Shown here: one piece after another, positions 38,196-44,197 of the stretch
Numbering within the stretch: the first letter of the stretch is position 1
How the letters are laid out: each line of letters starts with the position of its first letter
Assembly (NCBI GenBank): GCA_026390075.1
Contig: JAPLGP010000027.1
Coordinates: forward strand, 1 to 44,197
Source of the DNA: Campylobacterales bacterium
GTDB taxonomy: Bacteria > Campylobacterota > Campylobacteria > Campylobacterales > Sulfurimonadaceae
Length of the DNA: 44,197 nt
Reading direction: 5' to 3'
Position numbers and translations under genes: made by a program
Notes under the pieces: model-generated
Told to the model about the DNA's origin: nothing
Database searches by the model: none
Seen by the model: only the letters and a program-made list of their open reading frames with translations

Positions 38196-39113
38196 ATGAT
38201 AACATTTGTATTTGGCCACACTAATCCTGACTCTGACTCTATCGTTGGAGCTATCTCACTTTCGTATCTAAAAAATCAATTGGGTGAAGAGTGTGTTGCT
38301 ACGCGTCAAGGTGATATAGCACCTGAAACAGAATTTATACTGAACAAATTTGGTGGAACACTTCCTGAACTTAAAACTTCTTATGCTGGAGAAAGTGTTT
38401 ATTTAGTTGACTTTTCAGACCTTGCACAAGCACCAAAAGATATAAAAGAAGCAACGATTTTAGGCATCGTTGACCACCACAAACTAGGCGATATAACAAC
38501 AGATACTCCCTTAGAATGCTGGATACGCCCGATTGGATGTACAAACACTATCATCAAAGAGATGTTTGATTACCATAAAATTGAAATCCCTAAAGATATC
38601 GCTGGAATGATGATGTGTGCGATTTTAAGTGATACTGTCATTTTTAAATCTCCAACTTGTACAAAAGTAGATACAAAAGCTGTAAAAGAGTTGGCTGAGA
38701 TTTGTGGCATTGAAGATTATAAAGCTCTTGCAATGGAGATGTTTATAGCTAAATCTGCAGTGGAGGGTGCAAGTGCGAGAAACCTCAACACAAGAGACTA
38801 CAAAGAGTTCGATATGAATGGCACAAAGGTTGGTATCGGCCAGCTTGAGATGGTAGATATCTCTGTTCTTGATAACAGAATCGATGACCTTTTTGCAGAT
38901 ATGAAACTTTTAAAAGAAGAGGGCAATCTTCACACTATCGTAATTCTTTTAACAGACATTATGAAAGAGGGTTCACAACTTCTTACTCTAAGTGATGATG
39001 CAAGTAAAGTAGAGAATGCGTTTAAAATAAAATTAGAAAATAACCAATCATGGTTAGAAGGCGTTTTAAGCCGTAAAAAACAAGTTATACCTTTTCTTCA
39101 GCCACAGTTTTAA
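38196..39113 (+). CDS. ppaC: manganese-dependent (family II) inorganic pyrophosphatase
   Basis: This DHH-superfamily enzyme hydrolyses pyrophosphate. It has 305 residues. Metal-binding motifs are FGHTNPDSDSI (6-16) and VDHHKLGD (Asp93-His94-His95). The C-terminal DHHA2 domain ends with LSRKKQVIP. The length and motifs match the plain (CBS-free) form. A hairpin terminator carrying the repeated word CCACATGCC follows 17 bases after the stop. Confidence 0.93.
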   Translation: MITFVFGHTNPDSDSIVGAISLSYLKNQLGEECVATRQGDIAPETEFILNKFGGTLPELKTSYAGESVYLVDFSDLAQAPKDIKEATILGIVDHHKLGDITTDTPLECWIRPIGCTNTIIKEMFDYHKIEIPKDIAGMMMCAILSDTVIFKSPTCTKVDTKAVKELAEICGIEDYKALAMEMFIAKSAVEGASARNLNTRDYKEFDMNGTKVGIGQLEMVDISVLDNRIDDLFADMKLLKEEGNLHTIVILLTDIMKEGSQLLTLSDDASKVENAFKIKLENNQSWLEGVLSRKKQVIPFLQPQF

Positions 39114-39208
39114 ACTGTAAAGATTTCCACATGCCAACTTTTTTTGTTGGCATCCCAAATGTATTCTCTCTCTTTGTTCACAGCATATGTGGAAAAGTCC
39201 TTTACAGT
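39114..39208. repeat. 95-bp nested inverted repeat after ppaC
   Basis: Outer arms ACTGTAAAG (39114-39122) and CTTTACAGT (39200-39208) are perfect complements. Next come TTCCACAT (39125-39132) and ATGTGGAA (39187-39194). An inner hairpin lies at 39131-39153. The left side contains a full CCACATGCC; the right side holds a broken copy in opposite orientation (GCATATGTGGAA). The segment could be transcribed as a long hairpin or be a small mobile or repeat unit. Confidence 0.6.
39131..39153 (+). terminator. ppaC terminator built on the repeated word
   Basis: ATGCCAAC (39131-39138) pairs perfectly with GTTGGCAT (39146-39153) around seven T residues. The left arm is the 3' half of CCACATGCC (39127-39135). 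No T-run follows the stem, so termination strength is uncertain. Confidence 0.5.
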
Positions 39209-39302
39209 TCATTTCAAAATTATTATACAATTAATCTATATCAATAAAATTACAAGTAATAAAAGCTACCATCTATTATTATTCAAAAAGAAGGTGAATA
39301 TC

Positions 39303-39350
39303 GTGATTATAGATAAATTACAAATCGCTAAAAAAATGGTGTTAGCATGA
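39303..39350 (+). CDS. 15-residue leader ORF coupled to the cytochrome operon
   Basis: GTG 39303 follows an AAGAAGG ribosome site (39288-39294) and encodes MIIDKLQIAKKMVLA. Its TGA (39348-39350) overlaps the ATG of the next gene (39347). That next start has no good ribosome site of its own, so translation may depend on this short leader. The peptide resembles nothing known to me. Confidence 0.45.
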   Translation: MIIDKLQIAKKMVLA

Positions 39351-40597
39351 ATATATATATAAAAACATCGCTTAAAATAATTGTCGTTGTGATATTGATT
39401 TTTGAAGTTTTATCCTACCTGTTAACAAAAAAAGTAAATAAACATTATAGTGATGATGAGCTAAGACAAACAGCATTATCTAGGAATATGTCAAGTATTC
39501 CAAGTACATACAATGAACTTTTAAAGCTGGTTGACAGCCCAGAAAATAAATTAAGTAAAGATAAGATTGAATTGGGTAAGAATCTATTTTTTGATAAAAC
39601 TTTATCTAAAGATAGAGATATAAGTTGTGATACTTGCCACATGATAGAAAAAGATAATAAAGAGAACAAAACATTCTCAAATATGCTTCTCTCAAAAAAC
39701 AAAGATTCTGTAAAAGATTGTGTTGTATGTCATTTATCTGATCAAAGTGGTACAGATAGGTTAGGAGCTGCTATTGGACATAATCAACAAGTAAATCCTT
39801 TACACTTAAATACACTCAGCATCTTAAACTCTGCATTGGCAAAACATCAAACATGGAGTGGAGAGGTTCAGAGTGTGGAACAACAAGCTGGAAACTCAAT
39901 ACAAGATCCATATAAAATGAATTTAAGTGTGCAAGATGCGCAGCAGAGATTATCACAAGATAACTCTTATGTTCAGATGTTTGAAAAAGTTTTTAAAGAT
40001 CAAAAAAATCCCGAAGCCCCAACACTCACTTTTGAAAATCTGCAAAAAGCTATCGGTGCGTATGTCAGAACACTTTTAACTCGTAGTGATTATGATAAAT
40101 TTTTAGATGGCGATGATAATGCAATAAGCCAAGAGGCAAAAAAAGGTTTAGCAAATTTTATGAATTTTGGCTGTAAAGGGTGTCATACTGGTAAAAGTGT
40201 CGGAGGGCAGAGCATACAGAAGTTTCCTCTGAGAGATTACAATAGTTTTCTTGATTTGACAAATACCTTCAGTGAAAATACGAAGGGAAGAGCAGTCAGC
40301 CAAGTTAGTTTTAATTTTAACATGAGTCATCCCTATCCATTTGAAAATATTGGTGGATTTATGGGTAAAAATAGTCAACGATTATTTAGAGTTCCGATGC
40401 TGCGAAATGTTACTAAAACATCACCCTATTTTCACAATGGTTCAGTTGCAAAGCTAAGAGATGCGGTACATATCATGGCAAAACATCAACTAGGAATGAA
40501 TCTCACCGATACACAAACAGATGAAATAGTGGCATTTTTAAAAACTTTAGAAGGGGATATTGTAAATTATTCTATTGAAGATGAAGGAAAGTTATGA
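39347..40597 (+). CDS. cytochrome c peroxidase/MauG-family protein with three CXXCH motifs
   Basis: This 416-residue periplasmic or membrane-anchored c-type cytochrome starts with an uncleaved or cleavable hydrophobic segment (~8-26). Haem-binding motifs are CDTCH (94-98), CVVCH (125-129) and CKGCH (276-280). Family segments include GKNLFFDKTLSKDRDISCDTCH, PLHLNTLSILNSALAKHQTWSG (with the catalytic-site region) and FRVPMLRNVTKTSPYFHNGSV with the distal Met/His-type ligands. Most bacterial peroxidases of this family have two haems; the middle CVVCH sits in an insertion and suggests a third. It overlaps the next gene by four bases (ATGA). No CCACATGCC word occurs from here to the window end. 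Confidence 0.87.
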   Translation: MNIYIKTSLKIIVVVILIFEVLSYLLTKKVNKHYSDDELRQTALSRNMSSIPSTYNELLKLVDSPENKLSKDKIELGKNLFFDKTLSKDRDISCDTCHMIEKDNKENKTFSNMLLSKNKDSVKDCVVCHLSDQSGTDRLGAAIGHNQQVNPLHLNTLSILNSALAKHQTWSGEVQSVEQQAGNSIQDPYKMNLSVQDAQQRLSQDNSYVQMFEKVFKDQKNPEAPTLTFENLQKAIGAYVRTLLTRSDYDKFLDGDDNAISQEAKKGLANFMNFGCKGCHTGKSVGGQSIQKFPLRDYNSFLDLTNTFSENTKGRAVSQVSFNFNMSHPYPFENIGGFMGKNSQRLFRVPMLRNVTKTSPYFHNGSVAKLRDAVHIMAKHQLGMNLTDTQTDEIVAFLKTLEGDIVNYSIEDEGKL

Positions 40598-42426
40598 AAA
40601 CAAAGCATATAAAAACATACATACTCTTGATATTTATAACGGGCTTATTACAATTAGATTTTTTAAAGATTGATTGGGAATATTTTAAATATATACAAGC
40701 ACTGCATATACTAGGTTCTGTTATCGTAACTCTATTTTTATTAGTGCCGCTGGTCAATGTTCATGTGTATAAACATTTGATTGTTAAAAAAGAAAATTCT
40801 ATAAATGGTTTATTATTGGGGATTGTACTTTTTTTAATTACTGCGAGTGGATTTTATCTCTTTTTGGTTGGAAATCGTGGTGGAGATTTGTTTGGAATTT
40901 ACTCTTTCGATATACACTTATATGGTTCATTTCTTTTACTAATTGCTTTATTTATGCATACTAAAAAGAGAATAAACCCAACACTTATATCAAGCATTAT
41001 AATCCTATTTATGGGCACTCTTTTTTATCCTACTCTCTCTCTTGGTGACACAAGCAATAAACTTACTAATATACAACTTGAGGAAAATGTAGATAGATAC
41101 CATATTGAAGATTGGACAAATTCTGCCAAATGTAAATCGTGCCATACTGAAATATTTAATCAATGGGCAGACTCAAATCATAGACATATAGCAGAAACAA
41201 ATCCATACTATATGGTAATGGAAAATTTAGCTGCACAAGATAAAGGTCAAGGGTTTAGAAAATGGTGTATGGGGTGTCATAACCCTAGTGCCATTACAAC
41301 TGGGCAAGATAAAACAACGCACACTATGAATGACAATATTATGCCTGATGTTCTTTTTGAGAGCGGTTCTGCAGCTCTCATTGATGAGCTAAAAACACAT
41401 GGTAATTCAAGATTAGAGCAGGGAGTCTCTTGTATAACTTGTCATAGAATTACAAAAACTGAATCAAAAGGAAATAGCTCTTATAGTTTAGATGTAACAA
41501 ACAGAAAAAAATATGTTTTTGAAGATAGCAATTCACAAGTGAGCCAGTGGCTTGATGAAAAGTTTATAAATTCAAATCCAAAAGTTCATAAAGAGAGTTA
41601 CTCAAATCCTATTTATAAAAAAAGCACCTATTGTGCCTCTTGCCATGATGAGTTTTTACCAGATAGTAATCTGAGTGTGGTTGCAACTTTTAAAGAGTGG
41701 GAAAAATCACCATTTAACAATCCTACAGATTTGAGCAAGCACAAAAATTGTATAGATTGTCATATGACAAATTTAAAAGATGACAAGTTTTCACCTTTAA
41801 AAGGTTCTTCAACAGAGGGTGGAAAAATAAAAGAGGATGTAAAAGTTCACTATTTTTCAGGTTCAAACCACTTTTTATCAGGGCTTAAAAATAAAGTGAA
41901 TGAAGATCAGACAATTCAGTTACTCAAATCATCAGCAAAACTTGATGTTGCTATAAAAGATGGTAAAATCGAAGTGGGCGTAAAAAATGTAGGAGCTGGA
42001 CATCATTTACCAACTGGAGTTGCTGATTTTAGAGAGTTGTGGCTCGATATAACACTCAAAGATAAAGATGATAAAGTTGTTTTTGAGAGCGGAAAACTTA
42101 AAGCAGATAATAACCTTGGGGAAGATGCAAGACCTTTTATGAAAATATTTGGTGATGAAAATGGTGTACCAGTGGGGTTACTCTTTTGGAAATATAAAAA
42201 GCTTTTAAGTGATACAAGAATACCAGCAGGAGAGAGAAGAGTAGAGAGCTACGATATAAAAGAAGAGTTACAGTATCCATTAACAGCCACTGTAAAACTT
42301 AACTTCAGAGTTTATCCTCAGTGGGTGACGGATGCCGTCAAACGGGCATATCCGCAACTCCCAAATCCTCCTGTAGTTGAGTTAAATAAAATAGAAAAAG
42401 TATTTTCAAAAGGAACATTCAACTAA
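40594..42426 (+). CDS. membrane-anchored pentahaem cytochrome c
   Basis: The 610-residue protein has five predicted membrane helices (~8-24, 38-57, 70-92, 104-121, 127-148). Histidines at 38, 57, 61, 108 and 122 near helix ends could bind b-type haem. A periplasmic part follows with CXXCH at 180 (CKSCH), 225 (CMGCH), 280 (CITCH), 347 (CASCH) and 386 (CIDCH). The C-terminal ~150 residues form a haem-free beta domain with the AGHHLPTG motif (~468-475) found in several multihaem cytochromes. The ribosome site GAAGGAAAG lies in the preceding gene, with which it overlaps by ATGA. It likely passes electrons between the quinone pool and periplasmic partners, such as the peroxidase-like neighbour; the substrate is unknown. 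Confidence 0.82.
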   Translation: MKTKHIKTYILLIFITGLLQLDFLKIDWEYFKYIQALHILGSVIVTLFLLVPLVNVHVYKHLIVKKENSINGLLLGIVLFLITASGFYLFLVGNRGGDLFGIYSFDIHLYGSFLLLIALFMHTKKRINPTLISSIIILFMGTLFYPTLSLGDTSNKLTNIQLEENVDRYHIEDWTNSAKCKSCHTEIFNQWADSNHRHIAETNPYYMVMENLAAQDKGQGFRKWCMGCHNPSAITTGQDKTTHTMNDNIMPDVLFESGSAALIDELKTHGNSRLEQGVSCITCHRITKTESKGNSSYSLDVTNRKKYVFEDSNSQVSQWLDEKFINSNPKVHKESYSNPIYKKSTYCASCHDEFLPDSNLSVVATFKEWEKSPFNNPTDLSKHKNCIDCHMTNLKDDKFSPLKGSSTEGGKIKEDVKVHYFSGSNHFLSGLKNKVNEDQTIQLLKSSAKLDVAIKDGKIEVGVKNVGAGHHLPTGVADFRELWLDITLKDKDDKVVFESGKLKADNNLGEDARPFMKIFGDENGVPVGLLFWKYKKLLSDTRIPAGERRVESYDIKEELQYPLTATVKLNFRVYPQWVTDAVKRAYPQLPNPPVVELNKIEKVFSKGTFN

Positions 42427-42446
42427 TAAAAACAGGGAGGTAAGTT

Positions 42447-42626
42447 ATGAGAATATGCCAAACTGGGGCAAATGGTTTTGTTGGAAATCATATACAAGAG
42501 ACTTTTACTGATTGCGTTATCATAGAATATTATGCGAGTGTTATTGAGTCTAAAAACATTGATTTTGGATTTAATTTTTTACTTTTCGGTCATGGTACGG
42601 TCATAATCGAAAAACAAAGAGGCTGA
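42447..42626 (+). pseudogene. truncated N-terminus of an NAD(P)-binding epimerase/dehydratase
   Basis: ATG 42447, with a strong GGGAGG site at 42435-42440, opens MRICQTGANGFVGNHIQ. This is the first strand and TGxxGFxG dinucleotide loop of an SDR-type epimerase. After about residue 26 the similarity to that fold fades and the frame stops at TGA 42624-42626 (59 residues, against ~300 expected). The rest of the gene is not found within the remaining 1.5 kb. The break point is followed by repeats and a toxin-antitoxin pair, suggesting interruption by an insertion. Confidence 0.6.
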
Positions 42627-42769
42627 TAATCCCTATAAATAGGGGTTAAAATGAAGTTAGACACAACATAAGCCGAGTTTATCAAACACCGTTAAATACG
42701 CATTTAGCGTCAATTTTGTGACAGTTTTACTATGAATATATGCTTTTATGGTCACATAACGGTCACGAT
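42588..42769. repeat. two 20-bp imperfect direct repeats plus hairpin at the truncation point
   Basis: GGTCA-N4-ACGGTCA-N2-AT occurs at 42588-42607 and again at 42750-42769. Between them, TAATCCCTA (42627-42635) pairs with TAGGGGTTA (42640-42648) with one G-T. TGTGAC at 42717-42722 mirrors GTCACA at 42751-42756. Such nested direct and inverted repeats resemble recombinase attachment regions, but no recombinase gene is visible in the window. Confidence 0.45.
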
Positions 42770-42842
42770 TTTTAATTCTTTATTTTATACTCATGTATTA
42801 AAATATGATACAATATACTAACGAAGAACATAAGGGATTACA

Positions 42843-43262
42843 ATGACTGCTCCTATATATTTATATGCTACACTTCCTACTAAACAGCTTGAGAGTTTTC
42901 TGACATCTATATTTAAACCTATCAAGGATGCTTTTCAAAGTGGTGCTAAAGAGTTTGCTAATACTATGCTTATTGAAATGATTTTTGCACTTAAAACTCA
43001 AAACAATGAAATTTCTAAACTAAGAGATAGTATTTACAGAGATAAAAATTTAGCAACGCTATATGATACAGAAGAGTTTCACGACATTATGTCTGATGTT
43101 GAAAATACACTTGAAAAGCTAGTAGAAGAAACGAAAGAGTATAAAGATAAATCAGATATTTTTAATGAATTTTATATAATAGCAGATGAGTTATATACTA
43201 ATGTAATGCAATTAAGTTATCAAGTTTCTCAATGCGCATCAGAAGTTGAATATGCAAGTTAA
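42843..43262 (+). CDS. putative antitoxin partner of a RelE/ParE-like toxin
   Basis: The 139-residue acidic, mainly alpha-helical protein has coiled-coil-like stretches (FHDIMSDVENTLEKLVEETKEYKDK). It has no signal peptide and no DNA-binding motif that I recognise. It is assigned as antitoxin only because it directly precedes and overlaps (11 bases) a RelE/ParE-like toxin gene. It is longer than most antitoxins. AT-rich promoter-like sequence (TGATACAAT at 42808-42816) lies ~30 bases upstream. Confidence 0.55.
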   Translation: MTAPIYLYATLPTKQLESFLTSIFKPIKDAFQSGAKEFANTMLIEMIFALKTQNNEISKLRDSIYRDKNLATLYDTEEFHDIMSDVENTLEKLVEETKEYKDKSDIFNEFYIIADELYTNVMQLSYQVSQCASEVEYAS

Positions 43263-43536
43263 CGAAACAAAAAAATTTTCAATCTATAAGAAAAAACTAA
43301 AAAATGAAACTTTCCTGCTCTCAAAACTTGAAGAGACTCTTTTACTGCTTAAAAAAGACTTTACTCATGAACCGCTCAACTTTAAAAAGATAAATTGTAA
43401 AAAAGATAAGTTTAGACATTCAATCAGAATTATTGGCACTCAGTATCGAGTATTGTTAAGCGTACACAATGAGATTATTGATTTGCATTGTATATGTAAC
43501 CATGACGAATATGACCGACTGAATAAGAACTGTTAA
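43252..43536 (+). CDS. RelE/ParE-superfamily toxin
   Basis: Starting at ATG 43252 the protein has 94 residues (a TTG two codons earlier is possible). The layout fits the RelE/ParE fold: an N-terminal helix hairpin with LSKLEETLLLLKKD, then a beta-sheet with RHSIRIIGTQYRVLLSV. The tail DLHCICNHDEYDRL parallels the usual C-terminal GxHxxVY-type strand. Basic and small, it overlaps the preceding acidic gene, the typical order antitoxin then toxin. The target (mRNA or gyrase) cannot be told from the sequence. Confidence 0.72.
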   Translation: MQVNETKKFSIYKKKLKNETFLLSKLEETLLLLKKDFTHEPLNFKKINCKKDKFRHSIRIIGTQYRVLLSVHNEIIDLHCICNHDEYDRLNKNC

Positions 43537-43556
43537 AAAACTATATTTTTTTTTCT

Positions 43557-43655
43557 ATGATATACTTCTCTCGTGAAGCAAAACAATCCTGTCTGATTGA
43601 TTACCAGACGCTTGAGAGATTAGGTTAATACTTTCGGGTTTTAGCTTTTTTTTTG
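43557..43655 (+). ncRNA. possible structured small RNA
   Basis: TCTCTC (43571-43576) pairs with GAGAGA, and AAGC (43580-43583) pairs with GCTT, leaving a GTG bulge. Inside, GTCTG pairs with CAGAC as a hairpin. Downstream a run of nine T (43648-43656) follows TTTTAGC. TATGATATACT just upstream is a plausible -10. I cannot match it to a known RNA family. Confidence 0.3.
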
Positions 43656-43945
43656 TAACATAATATTTCTAAATATTGCACTTTACTACTGCAATGTGTT
43701 AGAATGAAAGGGGTAATTGGATTAATTTCTAGTTATCCTTGGCTATTATTTTATTTCTTCTTCTCAAAACTCCCACATCAGAACTCAACTCTTAATTAAA
43801 TTATTTTTTATGGTCAATGCTATAACTCCCGTGCAGGGTTCAGCAACGACATCGCTACTTAGGATTTATTTCTTAGGATTGGAACTTCTTGCGTACTATC
43901 ACAAATACTTCCCTACTAAATGATAAAAAAATACATGCGTTCTCA

Positions 43946-44042
43946 AAAGTTACCAAGCGGAGGCGTTGATTAAGTTACTACTTCATACACTAGCTACTTC
44001 TTTAAAGCTTACTTGCGGAGGCTTATTTTAAACTACTTAGGA
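43946..44042. repeat. imperfect direct repeats spaced 58 bp
   Basis: Two ~35-base units share AAAG, the invariant core GCGGAGGC (43957-43964 and 44015-44022), a T/A-rich stretch and TACT at matching offsets of exactly 58 bases. The G-rich cores stand out in AT-rich surroundings. Only two units are visible. Confidence 0.45.
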
Positions 44043-44125
44043 GATAAAAAAGACACTTGTCAAACGAACTGCTAAACTAGGCAGTCAATAAATCACAAAA
44101 AGTTATATTTTGATTGTTGAACCTT

Positions 44126-44151
44126 AAACTAATAAATTAGTTTTGCTAAAC
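44126..44151 (+). promoter_or_regulatory. palindromic operator overlapping a promoter
   Basis: AAACTAAT (44126-44133) and ATTAGTTT (44136-44143) form a perfect 8-bp inverted repeat around AA. TTTTGCTAAACT immediately follows, a variant of the -10 form TTTTGCTATAAT seen before acnB. The layout suggests a repressor or activator site for the gene starting at 44182. Confidence 0.4.
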
Positions 44152-44181
44152 TTTAATTTCATTTTTGGAATAGGAGGTTTG

Positions 44182-44197
44182 GTGTTAAAAAGGAGAG
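44182..44197 (+). CDS. start of a further gene (partial, cut by window end)
   Basis: GTG 44182 follows a strong AGGAGG site (44172-44177) at 4 bases; TTG 44179 is a possible alternative. The first codons read Met-Leu-Lys-Arg-Arg. A twin-arginine pair this close to the start would fit a Tat-exported enzyme, but five residues cannot establish it. Confidence 0.45.

Larger units (their letters stand above)
43537..44181. other. long region with no gene recognised; patterned and probably partly transcribed
   Basis: I find no coding region over these 645 bases. The longest start-to-stop frame with any appeal is 43810-43923 (37 codons, no ribosome site). The region holds a possible structured RNA (43557-43655), a -10-like TGTGTTAGAAT (43695-43705), imperfect direct repeats (43946-44042), the repeated decamer CTACTTAGGA (43853, 44033) and a palindrome-promoter unit at its right end. 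Confidence 0.6.

Noticed and set aside
3138-39135. The repeated word as a DnaA box (one copy, at 14212 on the minus strand, reads TTATCCACA)
   Set aside because: Only that copy has the full DnaA-box form. The invariant part is CACATGCC, and the copies are dispersed rather than clustered at an origin.
3138-39135. The repeated word as KOPS or Chi-like polar sequence
   Set aside because: Eleven plus and six minus copies show no strong orientation bias within this window. Whole-genome data could reopen this.
39144-39350. A 68-codon open frame between ppaC and the cytochrome gene
   Set aside because: It begins within the ppaC terminator, has no ribosome site and an unconvincing composition. Only its last 15 codons, from GTG 39303, have a plausible start.
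43810-43923. A 37-codon ATG frame in the right-hand gap
   Set aside because: No ribosome site (preceded by a T-run). It lies in the patterned non-coding stretch and resembles nothing I know.
43946-44042. CRISPR array
   Set aside because: Only two imperfect units, no regular spacer structure, and no cas genes in the window.
127-44070. The 14-mer TTGTCAAACGAACT at 44057-44070 recurs inverted at 127-140, as if bounding the window
   Set aside because: A few 14-base matches are expected by chance in a 44-kb AT-rich sequence, and the window ends are arbitrary.

Overview
The window looks like a chromosomal segment of an autotrophic Campylobacterota (Epsilonproteobacteria) member, most like Sulfurimonas. 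The grounds are low GC (roughly one third), Campylobacterota-style promoters (TGnTATAAT-like -10 boxes), a long FlgL, the ilvB-ilvN-lpxD gene order known from Campylobacter, and above all a dense set of reductive TCA cycle genes: aconitase B, monomeric isocitrate dehydrogenase, malate dehydrogenase, class II fumarase, succinyl-CoA ligase (two subunits) and four-subunit 2-oxoglutarate:ferredoxin oxidoreductase. The assignment rests on gene content read by eye, not on a database search.

Layout. 1-8 kb: end of an unknown gene, tRNA-Leu(CAA) on the minus strand, flgL, ftsK with a small coupled DUF3820-like gene, and acnB. 8-16.6 kb: envelope and secretion genes, namely lolA (minus), secA, a LolC/E-type permease, a 1059-residue AsmA/YhdP-like protein (minus) and mltG; the last two overlap head to head by 71 bp. 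16.7-26.7 kb: the carbon-fixation block icd, mdh-fumC, sucC-sucD, oorD-oorA-oorB-oorC, closed by a strong terminator; a 5'-truncated heavy-metal-domain gene sits between sucD and oorD. 26.9-34 kb: CoA-binding protein, ilvA, a WD40 protein, ilvB-ilvN-lpxD. 34-39.1 kb: a secreted seven-repeat propeller protein, a VF530/DUF2132 small protein, an AEC-family carrier, a cupin, a nitroreductase, a glycine-zipper lipoprotein and a DHH-family (manganese type) pyrophosphatase. 39.1-44.2 kb looks accessory: a two-gene cytochrome c operon, a truncated Rossmann-fold gene, repeats, a toxin-antitoxin pair, about 640 bp of apparently non-coding but patterned DNA, and the first codons of a further gene.

The most unusual signal is not a gene. 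The 9-mer CCACATGCC occurs 17 times by my count, on both strands and in several reading frames; 16 copies carry a preceding T (TCCACATGCC). Simple composition would predict about 0.1 copies. Copies lie in unrelated genes, in one short intergenic gap and in the hairpin terminator after the pyrophosphatase gene. None is present in the accessory last 5 kb. This is the pattern expected of a DNA uptake sequence, or of another genome-wide protein-binding word. I know of no established uptake sequence in this phylum.

How the parts work together: mdh, fumC, sucCD, oorDABC, icd and acnB encode enzymes converting oxaloacetate to citrate-level intermediates in the reductive direction; citrate cleavage is not encoded here. 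lolA, the LolC/E permease, the AsmA-like protein, mltG, lpxD and secA build the envelope. The cytochrome operon at 39.3-42.4 kb probably handles periplasmic electrons, substrate unknown.
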